The translations under genes were made by a program, and so were the position numbers. From assembly GCA_900446925.1 (NCBI GenBank), contig UAVY01000010.1:248001-312000 (forward strand): a DNA stretch of 64,000 bases, given 5' to 3'. The notes beneath the pieces are model-generated. The model was not told the DNA's origin. It did not search any database and was given only the letters and a program-made list of their open reading frames with translations. The number at the start of each line of letters is the position of its first letter. Position 1 is the stretch's first letter. Source of the DNA: Citrobacter koseri. GTDB taxonomy: Bacteria; Pseudomonadota; Gammaproteobacteria; Enterobacterales; Enterobacteriaceae. Shown here one piece after another: positions 39,989 through 54,292 of the stretch.

Positions 39989-40879
39989 ATGAACATGAAA
40001 AAACTGGCTACCCTGGTTTCTGCTGTTGCGCTGAGCGCCACCGTGAGCGCGAATGCGATGGCGAAAGACACCATTGCTCTGGTGATCTCCACGCTCAACA
40101 ACCCGTTCTTTGTCACCCTGAAAGAGGGGGCGCAGAAAGAAGCGGATAAACTGGGCTATAACCTGGTCGTGCTGGACTCCCAGAACAACCCGGCGAAAGA
40201 GCTGGCTAACGTTCAGGATTTAACCGTTCGCGGCACTAAAATTCTGCTGATCAACCCAACCGATTCCGACGCGGTAGGCAACGCGGTTAAGATGGCTAAC
40301 CAGGCGAAGATTCCGGTTATCACCCTTGATCGCCAGGCAACCAAAGGCGACGTTGTCAGCCACATTGCTTCCGATAACGTGCTGGGTGGCAAAATCGCCG
40401 GTGATTACATCGCGAAGAAAGCAGGTGAAGGCGCGAAAGTGATTGAACTGCAAGGCATCGCCGGAACATCCGCAGCGCGTGAGCGTGGCGAAGGCTTCCA
40501 GCAGGCCGTTGCGGCACACAAATTTAATGTACTGGCCAGCCAGCCAGCTGACTTTGACCGCACCAAAGGTCTGAACGTCATGCAGAACCTGCTGACTGCG
40601 CATCCTGATGTGCAGGCGGTATTCGCACAGAACGACGAAATGGCGCTGGGTGCGCTGCGCGCTCTGCAAACCGCAGGTAAATCTGATGTGATGGTGGTTG
40701 GATTTGATGGTACGCCGGATGGCGAGAAGGCGGTAAATGATGGCAAACTGGCTGCGACTATCGCTCAGTTGCCGGATCAGATTGGCGCTAAAGGCGTTGA
40801 AACCGCTGATAAAGTACTGAAAGGCGAGAAAGTTCAGGCCAAATATCCGGTTGACCTGAAACTTGTCATCAAGCAGTAA
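39989..40879 (+). CDS. rbsB: Periplasmic ribose-binding protein RbsB
   Basis: RbsB binds ribose in the periplasm for RbsAC, and also serves the Trg chemoreceptor. The 296-residue frame starts with a signal peptide ending SANAMA, before [10 protein letters not shown]. The type I periplasmic-binding fold is complete, with ribose-contact segments [19 protein letters not shown] and [10 protein letters not shown]. Intact. About 140 bp to rbsK contains no strong terminator. Confidence 0.97.
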   Translation: MNMKKLATLVSAVALSATVSANAMAKDTIALVISTLNNPFFVTLKEGAQKEADKLGYNLVVLDSQNNPAKELANVQDLTVRGTKILLINPTDSDAVGNAVKMANQAKIPVITLDRQATKGDVVSHIASDNVLGGKIAGDYIAKKAGEGAKVIELQGIAGTSAARERGEGFQQAVAAHKFNVLASQPADFDRTKGLNVMQNLLTAHPDVQAVFAQNDEMALGALRALQTAGKSDVMVVGFDGTPDGEKAVNDGKLAATIAQLPDQIGAKGVETADKVLKGEKVQAKYPVDLKLVIKQ

Positions 40880-41019
40880 TAACGGCTCAGGCCGTTCGCG
40901 GTCTGATGGCGACATAAATACGCCATCCTCAGAGAGTTGTTTGAAGATGAAAGCGTAAAAAGAAAAGCAGGGCACGCGCCACCCTAACCCGGTGGCGCAC
41001 TTTACTGGACATCCCGAAC

Positions 41020-41949
41020 ATGAAAACCGCAGGCAACCTTGTCGTCCTTGGCAGTATTAATGCCGATCACATCCTCAACCTCGAATCTTTTCCTGCGCCA
41101 GGCGAAACCGTAACGGGCACCCAATATCAGGTGGCATTCGGCGGTAAAGGCGCGAATCAGGCGGTGGCCGCAGGGCGCAGCGGCGCAAATATCGCGTTTA
41201 TTGCCTGTACTGGCGATGACGATATTGGCGAGAGCGTGCGTAAACAGTTAGCCAGCGATAACATTGATATTGTTCCGGTCAGCGTGATTAACGGGGAATC
41301 TACCGGAGTCGCGCTGATTTTTGTTAATGGCGAAGGGGAAAATGTCATCGGCATTCATGCTGGCGCCAATGCCGCATTGGCACCAGCGCTGGTGGAAGCG
41401 CAACGCGAGCGTATCGCCGGGGCTTCTGCGCTATTGATGCAGCTCGAGTCGCCGATTGAAAGTGTGCTGGCGGCGGCAAAAATTGCGCATCAGAACAACA
41501 CTACCGTTGCGCTTAACCCGGCTCCGGCGCGTGAACTGTCTGATGAGCTGCTGGCGCTGGTGGACATCATTACGCCAAATGAAACCGAAGCGGAAAAGCT
41601 CACGGGAATTCGCGTCGAAAATGATGAAGATGCCGCTAAAGCAGCGCAGGTGCTGCATGATAAAGGCATTCATACCGTACTGATTACGTTAGGCAGCCGC
41701 GGTGTGTGGGCCAGCGTGAAGGGCGAAGGCCGTCGTGTGCCGGGGTTTAAAGTGAACGCCGTTGATACGATAGCCGCCGGGGATACTTTTAATGGTGCGT
41801 TAGTTACCGCCTTACTGGAAGAGACGCCGCTGCCGGAGGCCATTCGCTTTGCCCATGCCGCTGCTGCGATTGCGGTGACACGCAAAGGTGCGCAACCTTC
41901 TGTTCCGTGGCGTGAAGAGATAGAGGCGTTTTTAGGTCAGCAGAGGTAA
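41020..41949 (+). CDS. rbsK: Ribokinase RbsK
   Basis: RbsK phosphorylates D-ribose to ribose-5-phosphate. It is a PfkB-family kinase of 309 residues, intact. It has the N-terminal signature GGKGANQAVAAGRSGA and the catalytic C-terminal signature DTIAAGDTFNGALV, with the base Asp in AAGD. It starts MKTAGNLVVLGSINADH. RbsR follows 3 bp after the stop codon. Confidence 0.97.
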   Translation: MKTAGNLVVLGSINADHILNLESFPAPGETVTGTQYQVAFGGKGANQAVAAGRSGANIAFIACTGDDDIGESVRKQLASDNIDIVPVSVINGESTGVALIFVNGEGENVIGIHAGANAALAPALVEAQRERIAGASALLMQLESPIESVLAAAKIAHQNNTTVALNPAPARELSDELLALVDIITPNETEAEKLTGIRVENDEDAAKAAQVLHDKGIHTVLITLGSRGVWASVKGEGRRVPGFKVNAVDTIAAGDTFNGALVTALLEETPLPEAIRFAHAAAAIAVTRKGAQPSVPWREEIEAFLGQQR

Positions 41950-41952
41950 CGT

Positions 41953-42951
41953 TTGGCTACAATGAAGGATGTTGCCCGTCTGGCGGGCGTTTCCACTTCA
42001 ACTGTTTCGCACGTTATTAATAAAGATCGCTTTGTCAGTGAAGCTATCACCGGGAAAGTGGAAGCGGCGATTAAAGAGTTAAACTACGCGCCTTCAGCGT
42101 TGGCGCGTAGCCTGAAATTAAATCAGACCCGCACAATCGGCATGCTGATTACCGCCAGTACCAATCCTTTTTATTCAGAACTGGTGCGTGGCGTTGAACG
42201 TAGCTGCTTTGAGCGGGGCTATAGCCTGGTATTGTGTAATACCGAAGGCGATGAGCAGCGAATGAACCGCAATCTGGAAACGCTGATGCAAAAGCGGGTC
42301 GATGGCTTATTGCTGCTCTGTACGGAGACGCATCAACCCTCCCGGGAGATCATGCAGCGTTATCCCTCTATTCCTACCGTGATGATGGACTGGTCGCCCT
42401 TTGATGACGAAGGGGATTGCGATCTGATCCAGGACAACTCCCTTCTGGGCGGCGATTTAGCGACGCAATACCTGATTGATAAAGGTTTTACCCGAATAGC
42501 CTGCATTACCGGCCCGCTGGACAAAACGCCCGCGCGTTTGCGGCTGGAAGGGTATCGGGAAGCCATGAAACGCGCGGGGCTGGAAATTCCTGAAGGGTAT
42601 GAGATCACAGGAGATTTCGAGTTTGGCGGCGGATTTGAAACCATGCAAATGCTGCTGTCCCATAAACAACGCCCACAGGCGGTATTTGCCGGCAATGATG
42701 CAATGGCCGTCGGTGCGTATCAGGCGCTTTATCAGGCAGGGTTGCGCATCCCGCAGGATATGGCGGTGATTGGCTATGATGATATTGAACTGGCGCGCTA
42801 CATGACGCCGCCGCTGACGACGATTCATCAACCGAAAGATGAACTGGGTGAGTTGGCCATCGACGTGTTGATTCACCGTATGGCACAACCCACGCTACAA
42901 CAGCAGCGTCTGCAACTTACTCCTGTTCTGATGGCGCGGGGGTCGGTTTAG
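41953..42951 (+). CDS. rbsR: Ribose operon repressor RbsR (LacI family)
   Basis: RbsR represses the rbs operon until ribose binds. The start is a TTG at 41953, giving [15 protein letters not shown] as in E. coli; the next ATG (41962) would give a protein three residues shorter. The LacI-type helix-turn-helix ([19 protein letters not shown]) is followed by the periplasmic-binding-like sensor domain. It has 332 residues against 330 in E. coli. Its 3' end overlaps the convergent hsrA by 35 bp. Confidence 0.96.
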   Translation: MATMKDVARLAGVSTSTVSHVINKDRFVSEAITGKVEAAIKELNYAPSALARSLKLNQTRTIGMLITASTNPFYSELVRGVERSCFERGYSLVLCNTEGDEQRMNRNLETLMQKRVDGLLLLCTETHQPSREIMQRYPSIPTVMMDWSPFDDEGDCDLIQDNSLLGGDLATQYLIDKGFTRIACITGPLDKTPARLRLEGYREAMKRAGLEIPEGYEITGDFEFGGGFETMQMLLSHKQRPQAVFAGNDAMAVGAYQALYQAGLRIPQDMAVIGYDDIELARYMTPPLTTIHQPKDELGELAIDVLIHRMAQPTLQQQRLQLTPVLMARGSV

Positions 42952-44344
42952 GTTTGTGCCGTTCTTTGATCAGATTGCGGCCATCTTTGGCTTTCAGCAA
43001 CATGAACATCAGCGCGGATACCACTGTAATAGCGCCCATCGTAATAAAGGTATAGTGGAACTGTTCAACCGTATTGGTTCCCTCAATCCCTTCATAGAGA
43101 CGCAATACGGCAGCGCTGATCGCTACCCCTAAACTGATGGAAAGCTGCTGCGTGACGGCCAGCAGACTGTTGCCGCTGCTGGCGTTATCATCGGTCAGGT
43201 CCGCAAGGGTGATGGTGTTCATGGCGGTAAACTGCGTGGACATCGCCATACCCAGAACAAACAGCGGCAGAATCAACATCCATACCGGCATGGCGGGGGA
43301 TTGCAAAGAGAACTGCGCAATCATCAGGCCAATAAATACCGTAATGCCGACCAGCGTCGTCTTGTACCCCAGTTTGCGCAGCACCTGAGTGACCGCTGAT
43401 TTCGCCAGAATAGAACCCAGCGCCGTCGGAGCCATCATGCAGCCGGCTATCAGCGCCGGGTATCCAAATCCTACCTGTATCATCAGCGGCATCAGGAAGG
43501 GAACGCATCCCGTTCCCAGACGCGTGGCGAGGTTTCCAGCTATCCCAACGGAGAACGTGCGCGTTCTGAACAGCGAAAGTGAAATCAACGGCGTTGGGTG
43601 TCGACGTGCATGGCGAATATAGGCCAGTAGCAGCACGATACTGCTCAGAATAATGGTTAATGCTATCCAGGTTGCGACGATCTTCTCGCCGAAAAGCTCC
43701 ATTCCGCTGGAGAACAGCACCAGACTCAAACCAAAGAGGAAGAAGCCGGTCATGTCGAAACGGCGTCGCGGCGTGGTGAAGTTTGGCATGTACTTACGGG
43801 CATACAGGATACCGACAATGCCAATGGGAATATTAATCAGGAAGATCCAGTGCCAGCTTGCCCATGTCACCAGTATGCCCCCCAATACCGGGCCGAGGAT
43901 GGGGCCGACCAGGCCTGGCATCGTCACAAAATTCAGAACCGGAAGCAGTTCACTTCGGGGGTAAGCGCGTAATAATGCCAGACGGGCGACCGGCATCATC
44001 ATTGCGCCGCCGATCCCCTGCACCACGCGGAAAACAACCAATTCAGCTAATGAGCCAGAAAGCGCGCATGCCAGCGAACCGAGCGTAAACAGACTGACGG
44101 CAATAATAAAGACGCGACGGGTGCCAAAGCGATCGGCCAGCCATCCGCTTACCGGAATCAGCATCGCGACCGTCAGGGTATAACTGATAATAGCGGACTG
44201 CATGGCAAGAGGAGAACGGTTGAGGCTGTGCGCGATAGCGGGTAGAGCGGTATTAAGAATGGTGGCATCCAGCGCCTGCATAAAAAAAGCCATGGCCGCT
44301 ATCCACGGCAATCCGGCCATACTGCGCGCTTTTTTCTCTGACAT
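42917..44344 (-). CDS. hsrA: MFS transporter HsrA (DHA2, 14 helices)
   Basis: HsrA (YieO) is a DHA2-type major facilitator, probably a multidrug exporter. Overexpression alters homocysteine sensitivity in E. coli. The start is set at 44344 ([14 protein letters not shown]), giving 475 residues as in E. coli; the open frame runs on to 44401 but would then overlap yieP. The loop 2-3 motif [14 protein letters not shown] and motif C region [13 protein letters not shown] are clear. It follows yieP by 11 bp. Confidence 0.95.
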   Translation of the reverse strand: MSEKKARSMAGLPWIAAMAFFMQALDATILNTALPAIAHSLNRSPLAMQSAIISYTLTVAMLIPVSGWLADRFGTRRVFIIAVSLFTLGSLACALSGSLAELVVFRVVQGIGGAMMMPVARLALLRAYPRSELLPVLNFVTMPGLVGPILGPVLGGILVTWASWHWIFLINIPIGIVGILYARKYMPNFTTPRRRFDMTGFFLFGLSLVLFSSGMELFGEKIVATWIALTIILSSIVLLLAYIRHARRHPTPLISLSLFRTRTFSVGIAGNLATRLGTGCVPFLMPLMIQVGFGYPALIAGCMMAPTALGSILAKSAVTQVLRKLGYKTTLVGITVFIGLMIAQFSLQSPAMPVWMLILPLFVLGMAMSTQFTAMNTITLADLTDDNASSGNSLLAVTQQLSISLGVAISAAVLRLYEGIEGTNTVEQFHYTFITMGAITVVSALMFMLLKAKDGRNLIKERHKPKPTPAPSEQE

Positions 44345-44355
44345 TCGGTATCCCG

Positions 44356-45060
44356 TTACTTGTCCGGTTGTTCGTTCGGCGCTATCAACAATGCCTGGCA
44401 CGCTTTAAAGGCGCGATCGCCATCACTGTCGGCTATGGCATCTACAATAGCCTGGTGTAAATCCAGCTTCACCACATCGTTATAGGTAATAGAGGTGAAG
44501 TAGGTGTGATAGACCGAATGGAACAGCGAGGCAAAAGAGATTAAGAACGGATTCGCGCTCATTTCATAAATATGCTCATGCCACGCCATATCGACTTCAA
44601 TCCAGCGTTCGCGTCTGAAGTTCTTCTTCAACGCCACCATCTCTTCCATTAAGGTATTCAGATGCGCTTTCTGTTCCGCTGATCCGAGCGTCGCTGCCAG
44701 TGAACATGCCTGCGGTTCGAGACTGATACGCATCACCAGAAAATGATTAATAACCTGATGGAAGTTTTCTTCTGTCATCCACCAGGTGAGCAGTTCCTGA
44801 TCGAGGAAGTTCCAGTTTGCCTGCGGCATAACACGCGTACCAATACGAGGACGGGGCAACACCATGCCTTTTGCTGTTAGCGTCTTCACTGCCTCACGTA
44901 CCGCCGTGCGACTCACGCCAAACTGCTCGCCCAGTTCGATTTCTCCGGGAAGAATGGTGCCGGGCGCGTATTCACCCTTTAAGATTCGCTGCGCCAGCTT
45001 CTCAGCCAGAACGTAGGAAAGATTTTTCTGTGCAGCTAACTGTTGTGCGCTTAAAGGCAT
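44356..45060 (-). CDS. yieP: FadR-type GntR-family regulator YieP
   Basis: YieP is a GntR-family transcriptional regulator of the FadR/FCD subgroup. The N-terminal winged helix ([25 protein letters not shown]) is followed by an all-helical FCD domain with metal-ligand-type residues in [12 protein letters not shown]. The frame of 234 residues is intact. It is upstream of hsrA and probably co-transcribed with it; the effector is unknown to me. Confidence 0.94.
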   Translation of the reverse strand: MPLSAQQLAAQKNLSYVLAEKLAQRILKGEYAPGTILPGEIELGEQFGVSRTAVREAVKTLTAKGMVLPRPRIGTRVMPQANWNFLDQELLTWWMTEENFHQVINHFLVMRISLEPQACSLAATLGSAEQKAHLNTLMEEMVALKKNFRRERWIEVDMAWHEHIYEMSANPFLISFASLFHSVYHTYFTSITYNDVVKLDLHQAIVDAIADSDGDRAFKACQALLIAPNEQPDK

Positions 45061-45211
45061 AAATGTTTGTCCTTTCTCTTTTCTTATTCATTAGTATGCC
45101 ATCAGGAAGTGTGATTAAGGTTGTAAAAACGGCAAATTGCTTATTTTATGGCATGTTAATAGTGGTTTTGCTTAAAAAGAAAGCAGTCGGAAAATAATTT
45201 TAAATTTCCCC

Positions 45212-45239
45212 TTGTCAGGCCGGAATAACTCCCTATAAT
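45212..45239 (+). promoter_or_regulatory. rRNA operon promoter P1
   Basis: TTGTCA (45212-45217), a 16-bp spacer and TATAAT (45234-45239), followed by a GC-rich discriminator GCGCC. An AT-rich UP-element region lies upstream. This is the typical rrn P1 layout under growth-rate and stringent control. Confidence 0.9.
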
Positions 45240-45331
45240 GCGCCTCCACTGACACGGAACAACGGCACACAGGCCGCCGGGTCAGCGGGGTTCAGCGATG
45301 AACACCGGCAGAGAAAAGCAAAAATAAATGC

Positions 45332-45359
45332 TTGACTCTCAAGCGGGAAAGCGTATTAT
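45332..45359 (+). promoter_or_regulatory. rRNA operon promoter P2
   Basis: TTGACT (45332-45337), a 16-bp spacer and TATTAT (45354-45359), 120 bp after P1. Confidence 0.85.
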
Positions 45360-45396
45360 GCACACCCCGCGCCGCTGAGAAAAAGCGAAGCGGCAC

Positions 45397-45408
45397 TGCT
45401 CTTTAACA
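45397..45408 (+). promoter_or_regulatory. boxA antitermination site in the rrn leader
   Basis: TGCTCTTTAACA is the classic boxA, bound by the NusB-S10 complex. It lies in the 16S leader after P2. Confidence 0.9.
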
Positions 45409-45538
45409 ATTTATCAGACAATCTGTGTGGGCACTCAAAGTGACATGGATTCTTGACGTCGCAAGACGAAAAATGAATACCAAGTCTCTGAGTGAACACG
45501 TAATTCATTACGAAGTTTAATTCACGAGCATCAAACTT

Positions 45539-47081
<1,543 letters not shown>

Positions 47082-47166
47082 CCTTAAAGAACCTGCCTTT
47101 GCAGTGTCCACACAGATTGTCTGATGAAAAGAAAGAAGCAAGGCGTCTTGCGATTGAGACTTCAGT

Positions 47167-47242
47167 GTCCCCTTCGTCTAGAGGCCCAGGACACCGCCCT
47201 TTCACGGCGGTAACAGGGGTTCGAATCCCCTAGGGGACGCCA
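47167..47242 (+). tRNA. gltU: tRNA-Glu (TTC)
   Basis: 76 nt in the 16S-23S spacer, starting GTCCCCTTCGTCTAGAGG. The anticodon loop CTTTCAC gives anticodon TTC, and the gene ends with an encoded CCA. A single tRNA-Glu spacer is typical of rrnB, C, E and G operons. Confidence 0.97.
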
Positions 47243-47315
47243 CTTGCTGGTTCGTGAGTGAAAGTCACCTGCCTTAATATCTCAAAACTCATCTTCGGGT
47301 GACGTTTGAGATATT

Positions 47316-47327
47316 TGCTCTTTAAAA
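47316..47327 (+). promoter_or_regulatory. Spacer boxA before 23S
   Basis: TGCTCTTTAAAA resembles the leader boxA and is the second antitermination site found between 16S and 23S in enterobacterial rrn operons. Confidence 0.75.
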
Positions 47328-47429
47328 ATCTGGATCAAGCTGAAAATTGAAACGACACACGTAAAGTGTGTATGAGTCTCTCAAATTTTCGCAACGCGAA
47401 ATGTTTCACGAAACATCTTCGGGTTGTGA

Positions 47430-50338
<2,909 letters not shown>

Positions 50339-50431
50339 ACAACGCCGAAGATGTTTTGGCGGACTGAGAGACGATTTTCAGCCTGATTACAGATTAGAGT
50401 TTAATGCCGGAGGCATTAGACGAACAGAATT

Positions 50432-50551
50432 TGCCTGGCGGCCGTAGCGCGGTGGTCCCACCTGACCCCATGCCGAACTCAGAAGTGAAACGCCGTAGCG
50501 CCGATGGTAGTGTGGGGTCTCCCCATGCGAGAGTAGGGAACTGCCAGGCAT
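50432..50551 (+). rRNA. rrf: 5S ribosomal RNA
   Basis: 120 nt from TGCCTGGCGGCCGTAGCGC to CTGCCAGGCAT, with paired ends. It lies 93 bp after 23S. Confidence 0.97.
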
Positions 50552-50602
50552 CAAATTAAGCAGTAAGCTGATGTGAAATCAGTGGGTGTAGAAAAATTCG
50601 GT

Positions 50603-50679
50603 GGAGCGGTAGTTCAGTTGGTTAGAATACCTGCCTGTCACGCAGGGGGTCGCGGGTTCGAGTCCCGTCCGTTCCGCCA
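50603..50679 (+). tRNA. aspT: tRNA-Asp (GTC)
   Basis: 77 nt with anticodon loop CTGTCAC (anticodon GTC) and encoded CCA. It is a distal tRNA of the rrn operon, as in E. coli rrnC. Confidence 0.96.
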
Positions 50680-50687
50680 CCCTAATT

Positions 50688-50763
50688 AGGGGCGTAGTTC
50701 AATTGGTAGAGCACCGGTCTCCAAAACCGGGTGTTGGGAGTTCGAGTCTCTCCGCCCCTGCCA
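50688..50763 (+). tRNA. trpT: tRNA-Trp (CCA)
   Basis: 76 nt with anticodon CCA in TCTCCAAAA and encoded CCA end. It lies 8 bp after tRNA-Asp and is the last gene of the rrn transcript. This Asp-Trp pair identifies the rrnC-type operon. Confidence 0.96.
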
Positions 50764-50770
50764 GAAAATT

Positions 50771-50799
50771 ATCCTTAGCATTTGCTAAGGATTTTTTTT
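50771..50799 (+). terminator. rrn operon terminator
   Basis: ATCCTTAGCA-TTTGCTAAGGAT stem followed by eight Ts, directly after tRNA-Trp. Confidence 0.92.
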
Positions 50800-50866
50800 G
50801 CCTGAAAAACGGCCCCCGGCATATCCATTCAACTCCTTTCCCGGCATCCTTGCCATTGCTGTCCCT

Positions 50867-51700
50867 TTAATCTTCCAGGACGTTTGTTTTTAACAGATCG
50901 CGGATCAACGTATGTTTATCGCTATTTTGTAGCCATATTGCATATAACGGGCGTGAAAGCGTAGCGCTGTCGGCAACGGTATGAAGCCCGCCTTTTTCTT
51001 TGGCCCAGCCAACTGGAAGCCAACTGCATCCATTAAGAGCAGACAGTTGCTGTCTCGCCAGTTCAGCTGAACTGGTGGTAAGAACGGGAACCTCATCGCT
51101 CGCAATCAAACCCACTTCATGCTGTTGAAAATCAGGCCCCCACTCAAGACGCAGATAATTTAATTCATCTTTCATCTGTGATGGGCTGCTGCAATACAAT
51201 GCGAGTGTGAAATGTCCCAGCAATTGGCTGCTAAACTCATCCATTTTTGGTGCTTCGGTGGTAATGAGCAGATCAAGCTGACGTTCATGGAGTTGCTTTA
51301 CTAACGACTGGCGTTGAGCGATCCTGGCTTCAAATTGCAGACTGGCTTGCGGCTCCAGAGACTGATATAAGCGTGCCAGCCAGCCATTGAGCATGCACTC
51401 CCACAGAGAAGCGCTGGCACCGATAGAAAACTCATTATGCCGCGATGTATGCGCCACTTCCTTACGTGCCGCCTGCCACGTATTCATCAGCGTTTCTGCA
51501 TAGGGTAGTAGCTTTTCACCTGCTGCGGTTAAGCGGATATTGTTTCTGTGCCGGGTGAACAGGTTCACACCAAGCTGATTTTCCAGTTGTCTTATCCGAA
51601 AACTGACCGCCGATTGGGTCAGGTAGAGCGCTTCTGCCGCTCGTCCAAAGTGGCGTGTCCGGCTAACTTCCAGGAAAGTTTTTAACAATTCCGTATCCAC
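50867..51700 (-). CDS. hdfR: LysR-family regulator HdfR
   Basis: HdfR represses the flagellar master operon flhDC and acts on gltBD in E. coli. The frame has the LysR helix-turn-helix ([22 protein letters not shown]) and a substrate-binding domain. The start is set at the GTG at 51700 ([13 protein letters not shown]), because GGAGAG lies 4 bp before it and relatives begin there. An alternative GTG at 51712 is in frame but would put that ribosome-binding site inside the gene. It has 277 residues, ending VLED, slightly shorter than E. coli. Confidence 0.92.
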   Translation of the reverse strand: MDTELLKTFLEVSRTRHFGRAAEALYLTQSAVSFRIRQLENQLGVNLFTRHRNNIRLTAAGEKLLPYAETLMNTWQAARKEVAHTSRHNEFSIGASASLWECMLNGWLARLYQSLEPQASLQFEARIAQRQSLVKQLHERQLDLLITTEAPKMDEFSSQLLGHFTLALYCSSPSQMKDELNYLRLEWGPDFQQHEVGLIASDEVPVLTTSSAELARQQLSALNGCSWLPVGWAKEKGGLHTVADSATLSRPLYAIWLQNSDKHTLIRDLLKTNVLED

Positions 51701-51818
51701 AACGCTCTCCACAAAATTATTTGTCGTAATGATTTAAATCTTTTGTTTTACACTCTGTCAAGCGTAACTAATACTCCGCGCCATAAATAGCTCGGCCAAA
51801 GAATTAGGAGCGTGCAGG

Positions 51819-52157
51819 ATGGCGGAAAGCTTTACGACGACTAATCGATATTTCGACAACAAATATTATCCACGCGGATTCTCTCGTCATGGTGATTTCA
51901 CCATCAAAGAGGCACAACTGCTTGAACGTCATGGTTATGCCTTTAATGAGCTGGATCTGGGGAAACGTGAGCCAGTAACCGAAGAAGAGAGACTGTTTGT
52001 CGCGGTATGCCGTGGCGAACGTGAGCCGGTGACAGAAGCAGAACGCGTCTGGTCTAAATATATGACGCGTATTAAGCGTCCAAAACGTTTCCACACTCTG
52101 TCTGGCGGTAAACCGCAGATGGAAGGTGCGGAAGACTACACCGAATCTGACGATTAA
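51819..52157 (+). CDS. maoP: Macrodomain Ori protein MaoP
   Basis: MaoP (YifE) organises the Ori macrodomain by acting with the nearby maoS site. The 112-residue frame is intact, starting [17 protein letters not shown]. It is rich in charged residues, with the repeated segment [10 protein letters not shown] and [10 protein letters not shown] and an acidic end. It is divergent from hdfR across 118 bp and about 22 kb from oriC, in keeping with its role. Confidence 0.95.
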   Translation: MAESFTTTNRYFDNKYYPRGFSRHGDFTIKEAQLLERHGYAFNELDLGKREPVTEEERLFVAVCRGEREPVTEAERVWSKYMTRIKRPKRFHTLSGGKPQMEGAEDYTESDD

Positions 52158-52159
52158 TA

Positions 52160-52186
52160 AAAAAAGGGCGAAATGCCCTTTTTTTA
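52160..52186. terminator. Bidirectional terminator between maoP and yifB
   Basis: AAAAAAGGGC-GAAAT-GCCCTTTTTTT can serve both convergent genes. It overlaps the yifB stop region by 3 bp. Confidence 0.88.
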
Positions 52187-53703
52187 CGTCAGTAGTTTTT
52201 GTAAATGAATCAGTAGCCTGTCTATTGCCCGATAGCCCACAGCCTCCTGCAAATGCAGGCGCGTAATATTCTCCGTTTGTTCCAGATCGGCAATGGTACG
52301 GGCAACCTTCAGTAAGCGCTGCCAGGCTCGTATAGACAATCCCAGATGTATCAGCGTCTCCTCCAGCCAGTGCGCATCATCACTGTGTAGAGAGCAGTAC
52401 TTTCGTATACCCTGGCTGTCCAGATGGGCGTTTAGCTTCCCCTGTCGTTCGTACTGGCGTTTCCGTGCGGATATCACCCGTACTTTCACTGTAGCGCTGT
52501 CCTCGCCTTTAACCGCTGCCTGACTGAGTATACCGGGCGGTGGCAGGGGAATTTCGAGCGAGAGATCGAATCGATCGAGAAAGGGGCCGGATAGACGGCT
52601 GAGGTAGCGCAACGTCTGTTCCGGGCTACAGCGATTATGGTTCCCCTGATAGTGACCGGTCGGGCTGGGATTCATCGCTGCAACCAGTTGGAAGCGCGCA
52701 GGATAGGTGATCTTTGCCGGGTGCGCGAAAGGTGTATCTGACCAGACTCAATAGGTTCACGCAGCGCATCCAGCGTGCGTCGCTCAAACTCAGGCAGTTC
52801 ATCCAGAAACAAAATACCGTTGTGCGCCAGCGATATTTCTCCTGGCGCGGGTATTGAACCCCCCCCCACCATTGCCGTTAATGATGCGCTGTGATGAGGT
52901 GAGCGGAAAGGACGCCGTTTCCACTGCCTTTGTACCGTATCGGCGTTCACCAGGCTGAGAATCGCCGCACTTTCCAGCGCTTCTTTGTCGCTTAATGATG
53001 GCAGTAGCCCATTAATGCGGCTGGCCAGCATGGTTTTTTCCCGTACCTGGCGGGCCTATCAGCAGCAGGTTGTGCCCTCCTGCGGCCGTGATTTCCAGGC
53101 CTCGTTTCCCCTGTTCCTGACCGATAACATCACTGAGATCGTCATGCAGTAAACAGGCGTCAGAATCGGTAGACACTGGTTTCTCAAGATCCCGTTTCCC
53201 TTCCAGAAATGCGCATACCGTTTGCAGATGATCTGCAATCAGGCATCCCTCTCCGCTGATTAGCCCAACTTCTGTTGCATTCTCTTTTGCAACAATGATA
53301 TGTCTGCCTGCCCGAATCGCCTCGGTTGCACTGGATATCGCGCCTGGAACGCCACGTAACGCACCTGTAAGGGCAGTTCGCCCACCAGTTCATATTCATT
53401 AAGCTTATTTGTTGTAAGTTGCTCTGACGCCGCCAGAAGCGCAATTGCGATAGGTAAATCATATCTACCGCCCTCTTTGGGTAAATCTGCCGGGGCCAGA
53501 TTAATGGTGATTTTCTTCGCCGGAAATTCATACCCGCTATTGATGATTGCGCTGCGAACCCGATCCCGGGCCTCCTTTACCGTCGTTTCAGGTAGCCCAA
53601 CCATTGTTAAACCCGGCAGGCCATTACTGATATGCACCTCGATGGTTATTGGCGGCGCATTAACGCCAAGTGCGGCGCGTGTGTGAACAATCGACAGTGA
53701 CAT
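52184..53703 (-). CDS. yifB: Mg-chelatase-like AAA ATPase YifB (frameshifted)
   Basis: YifB (ComM-like) belongs to the Mg-chelatase subfamily of AAA+ ATPases; ComM homologues promote branch migration in natural transformation. The start [18 protein letters not shown] is intact. Walker A GPPGTGKT and Walker [20 protein letters not shown] are visible, with the C-terminal Mg-chelatase domain to 52184. Three indels: a missing G near 53372, an extra A near 53030 in a run of six, and a missing G near 52716. Net -1 over 1521 bp, repaired length 506 residues. Confidence 0.91.
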
Positions 53704-54054
53704 AACTCCTCCCGTTGAGAGAATTATGCTGCATTAAAAACCAGAAATATCCTGCACGATTGTTAATTTTCGGCGCATATTCAGGTAATTTTATCGCCTT
53801 TTCAAAATATGCTTTGCTGTTCGGAAGCGTGCTCGCAAAAAATAACAGATGCGAAAAAAAGATGGGGGTTGCTGCTGTTTATGAGGCAAAAAGTGAAAAT
53901 TTTTCATTTCCTGTTTTTTGTATAAAAAACAATGATTTTTTGCTAAACCGTTAGCTGCGTCAGAAAAATGAAAATAAAAATATCTTGTGCTATTGGCGAA
54001 AGCTATGGTAACTCTTTAGGCATTCCTTCGAACAAGATGCAAGAATAGACAAAA

Positions 54055-54153
54055 ATGACAGCCCTTCTACGAGTGATTAGCCTGGTCGTGATTAGCGTGG
54101 TGGTGATTATTATCCCACCGTGCGGGGCTGCACTTGGACGAGGAAAGGCTTAG
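54055..54153 (+). CDS. ilvL: ilvGMEDA operon leader peptide
   Basis: A 32-residue leader peptide with 15 branched-chain residues: six Val, five Ile and four Leu, including the run VVVIII. Ribosome stalling at these codons when a charged tRNA is short controls the downstream attenuator. It matches the E. coli/Salmonella leader (MTALLRVISLVVISVV...). The 350 bp upstream (53704-54054) are AT-rich and hold the ilv promoter, but no gene that I would accept. Confidence 0.95.
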   Translation: MTALLRVISLVVISVVVIIIPPCGAALGRGKA

Positions 54154-54175
54154 AAATCAAGCCTTAACGAACTAA

Positions 54176-54209
54176 GACCCCCGCACCGAAAGGTCCGGGG
54201 GTTTTTTTT
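54176..54209 (+). terminator. ilvGMEDA attenuator
   Basis: GACCCCCG-CACCGAAAGGT-CCGGGGGT followed by eight Ts, 22 bp after the ilvL stop. This is the attenuation terminator. Confidence 0.93.
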
Positions 54210-54292
54210 GACCTTAAAAACATAAACGAGGAGCAGATAATGACTAATAGCATAAAATTCTGTTTCTCCAGATTTACGGCGGGGATGTAGCT

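Noticed and set aside
53715..53954. 79-codon frame upstream of ilvL
   Set aside because: No ribosome-binding site, unusual composition, and it occupies the known ilv promoter region; not conserved as far as I recall.
54055..54209. ilvL-attenuator as a possible novel element
   Set aside because: It matches the well-described ilvGMEDA leader and attenuator of E. coli and Salmonella.
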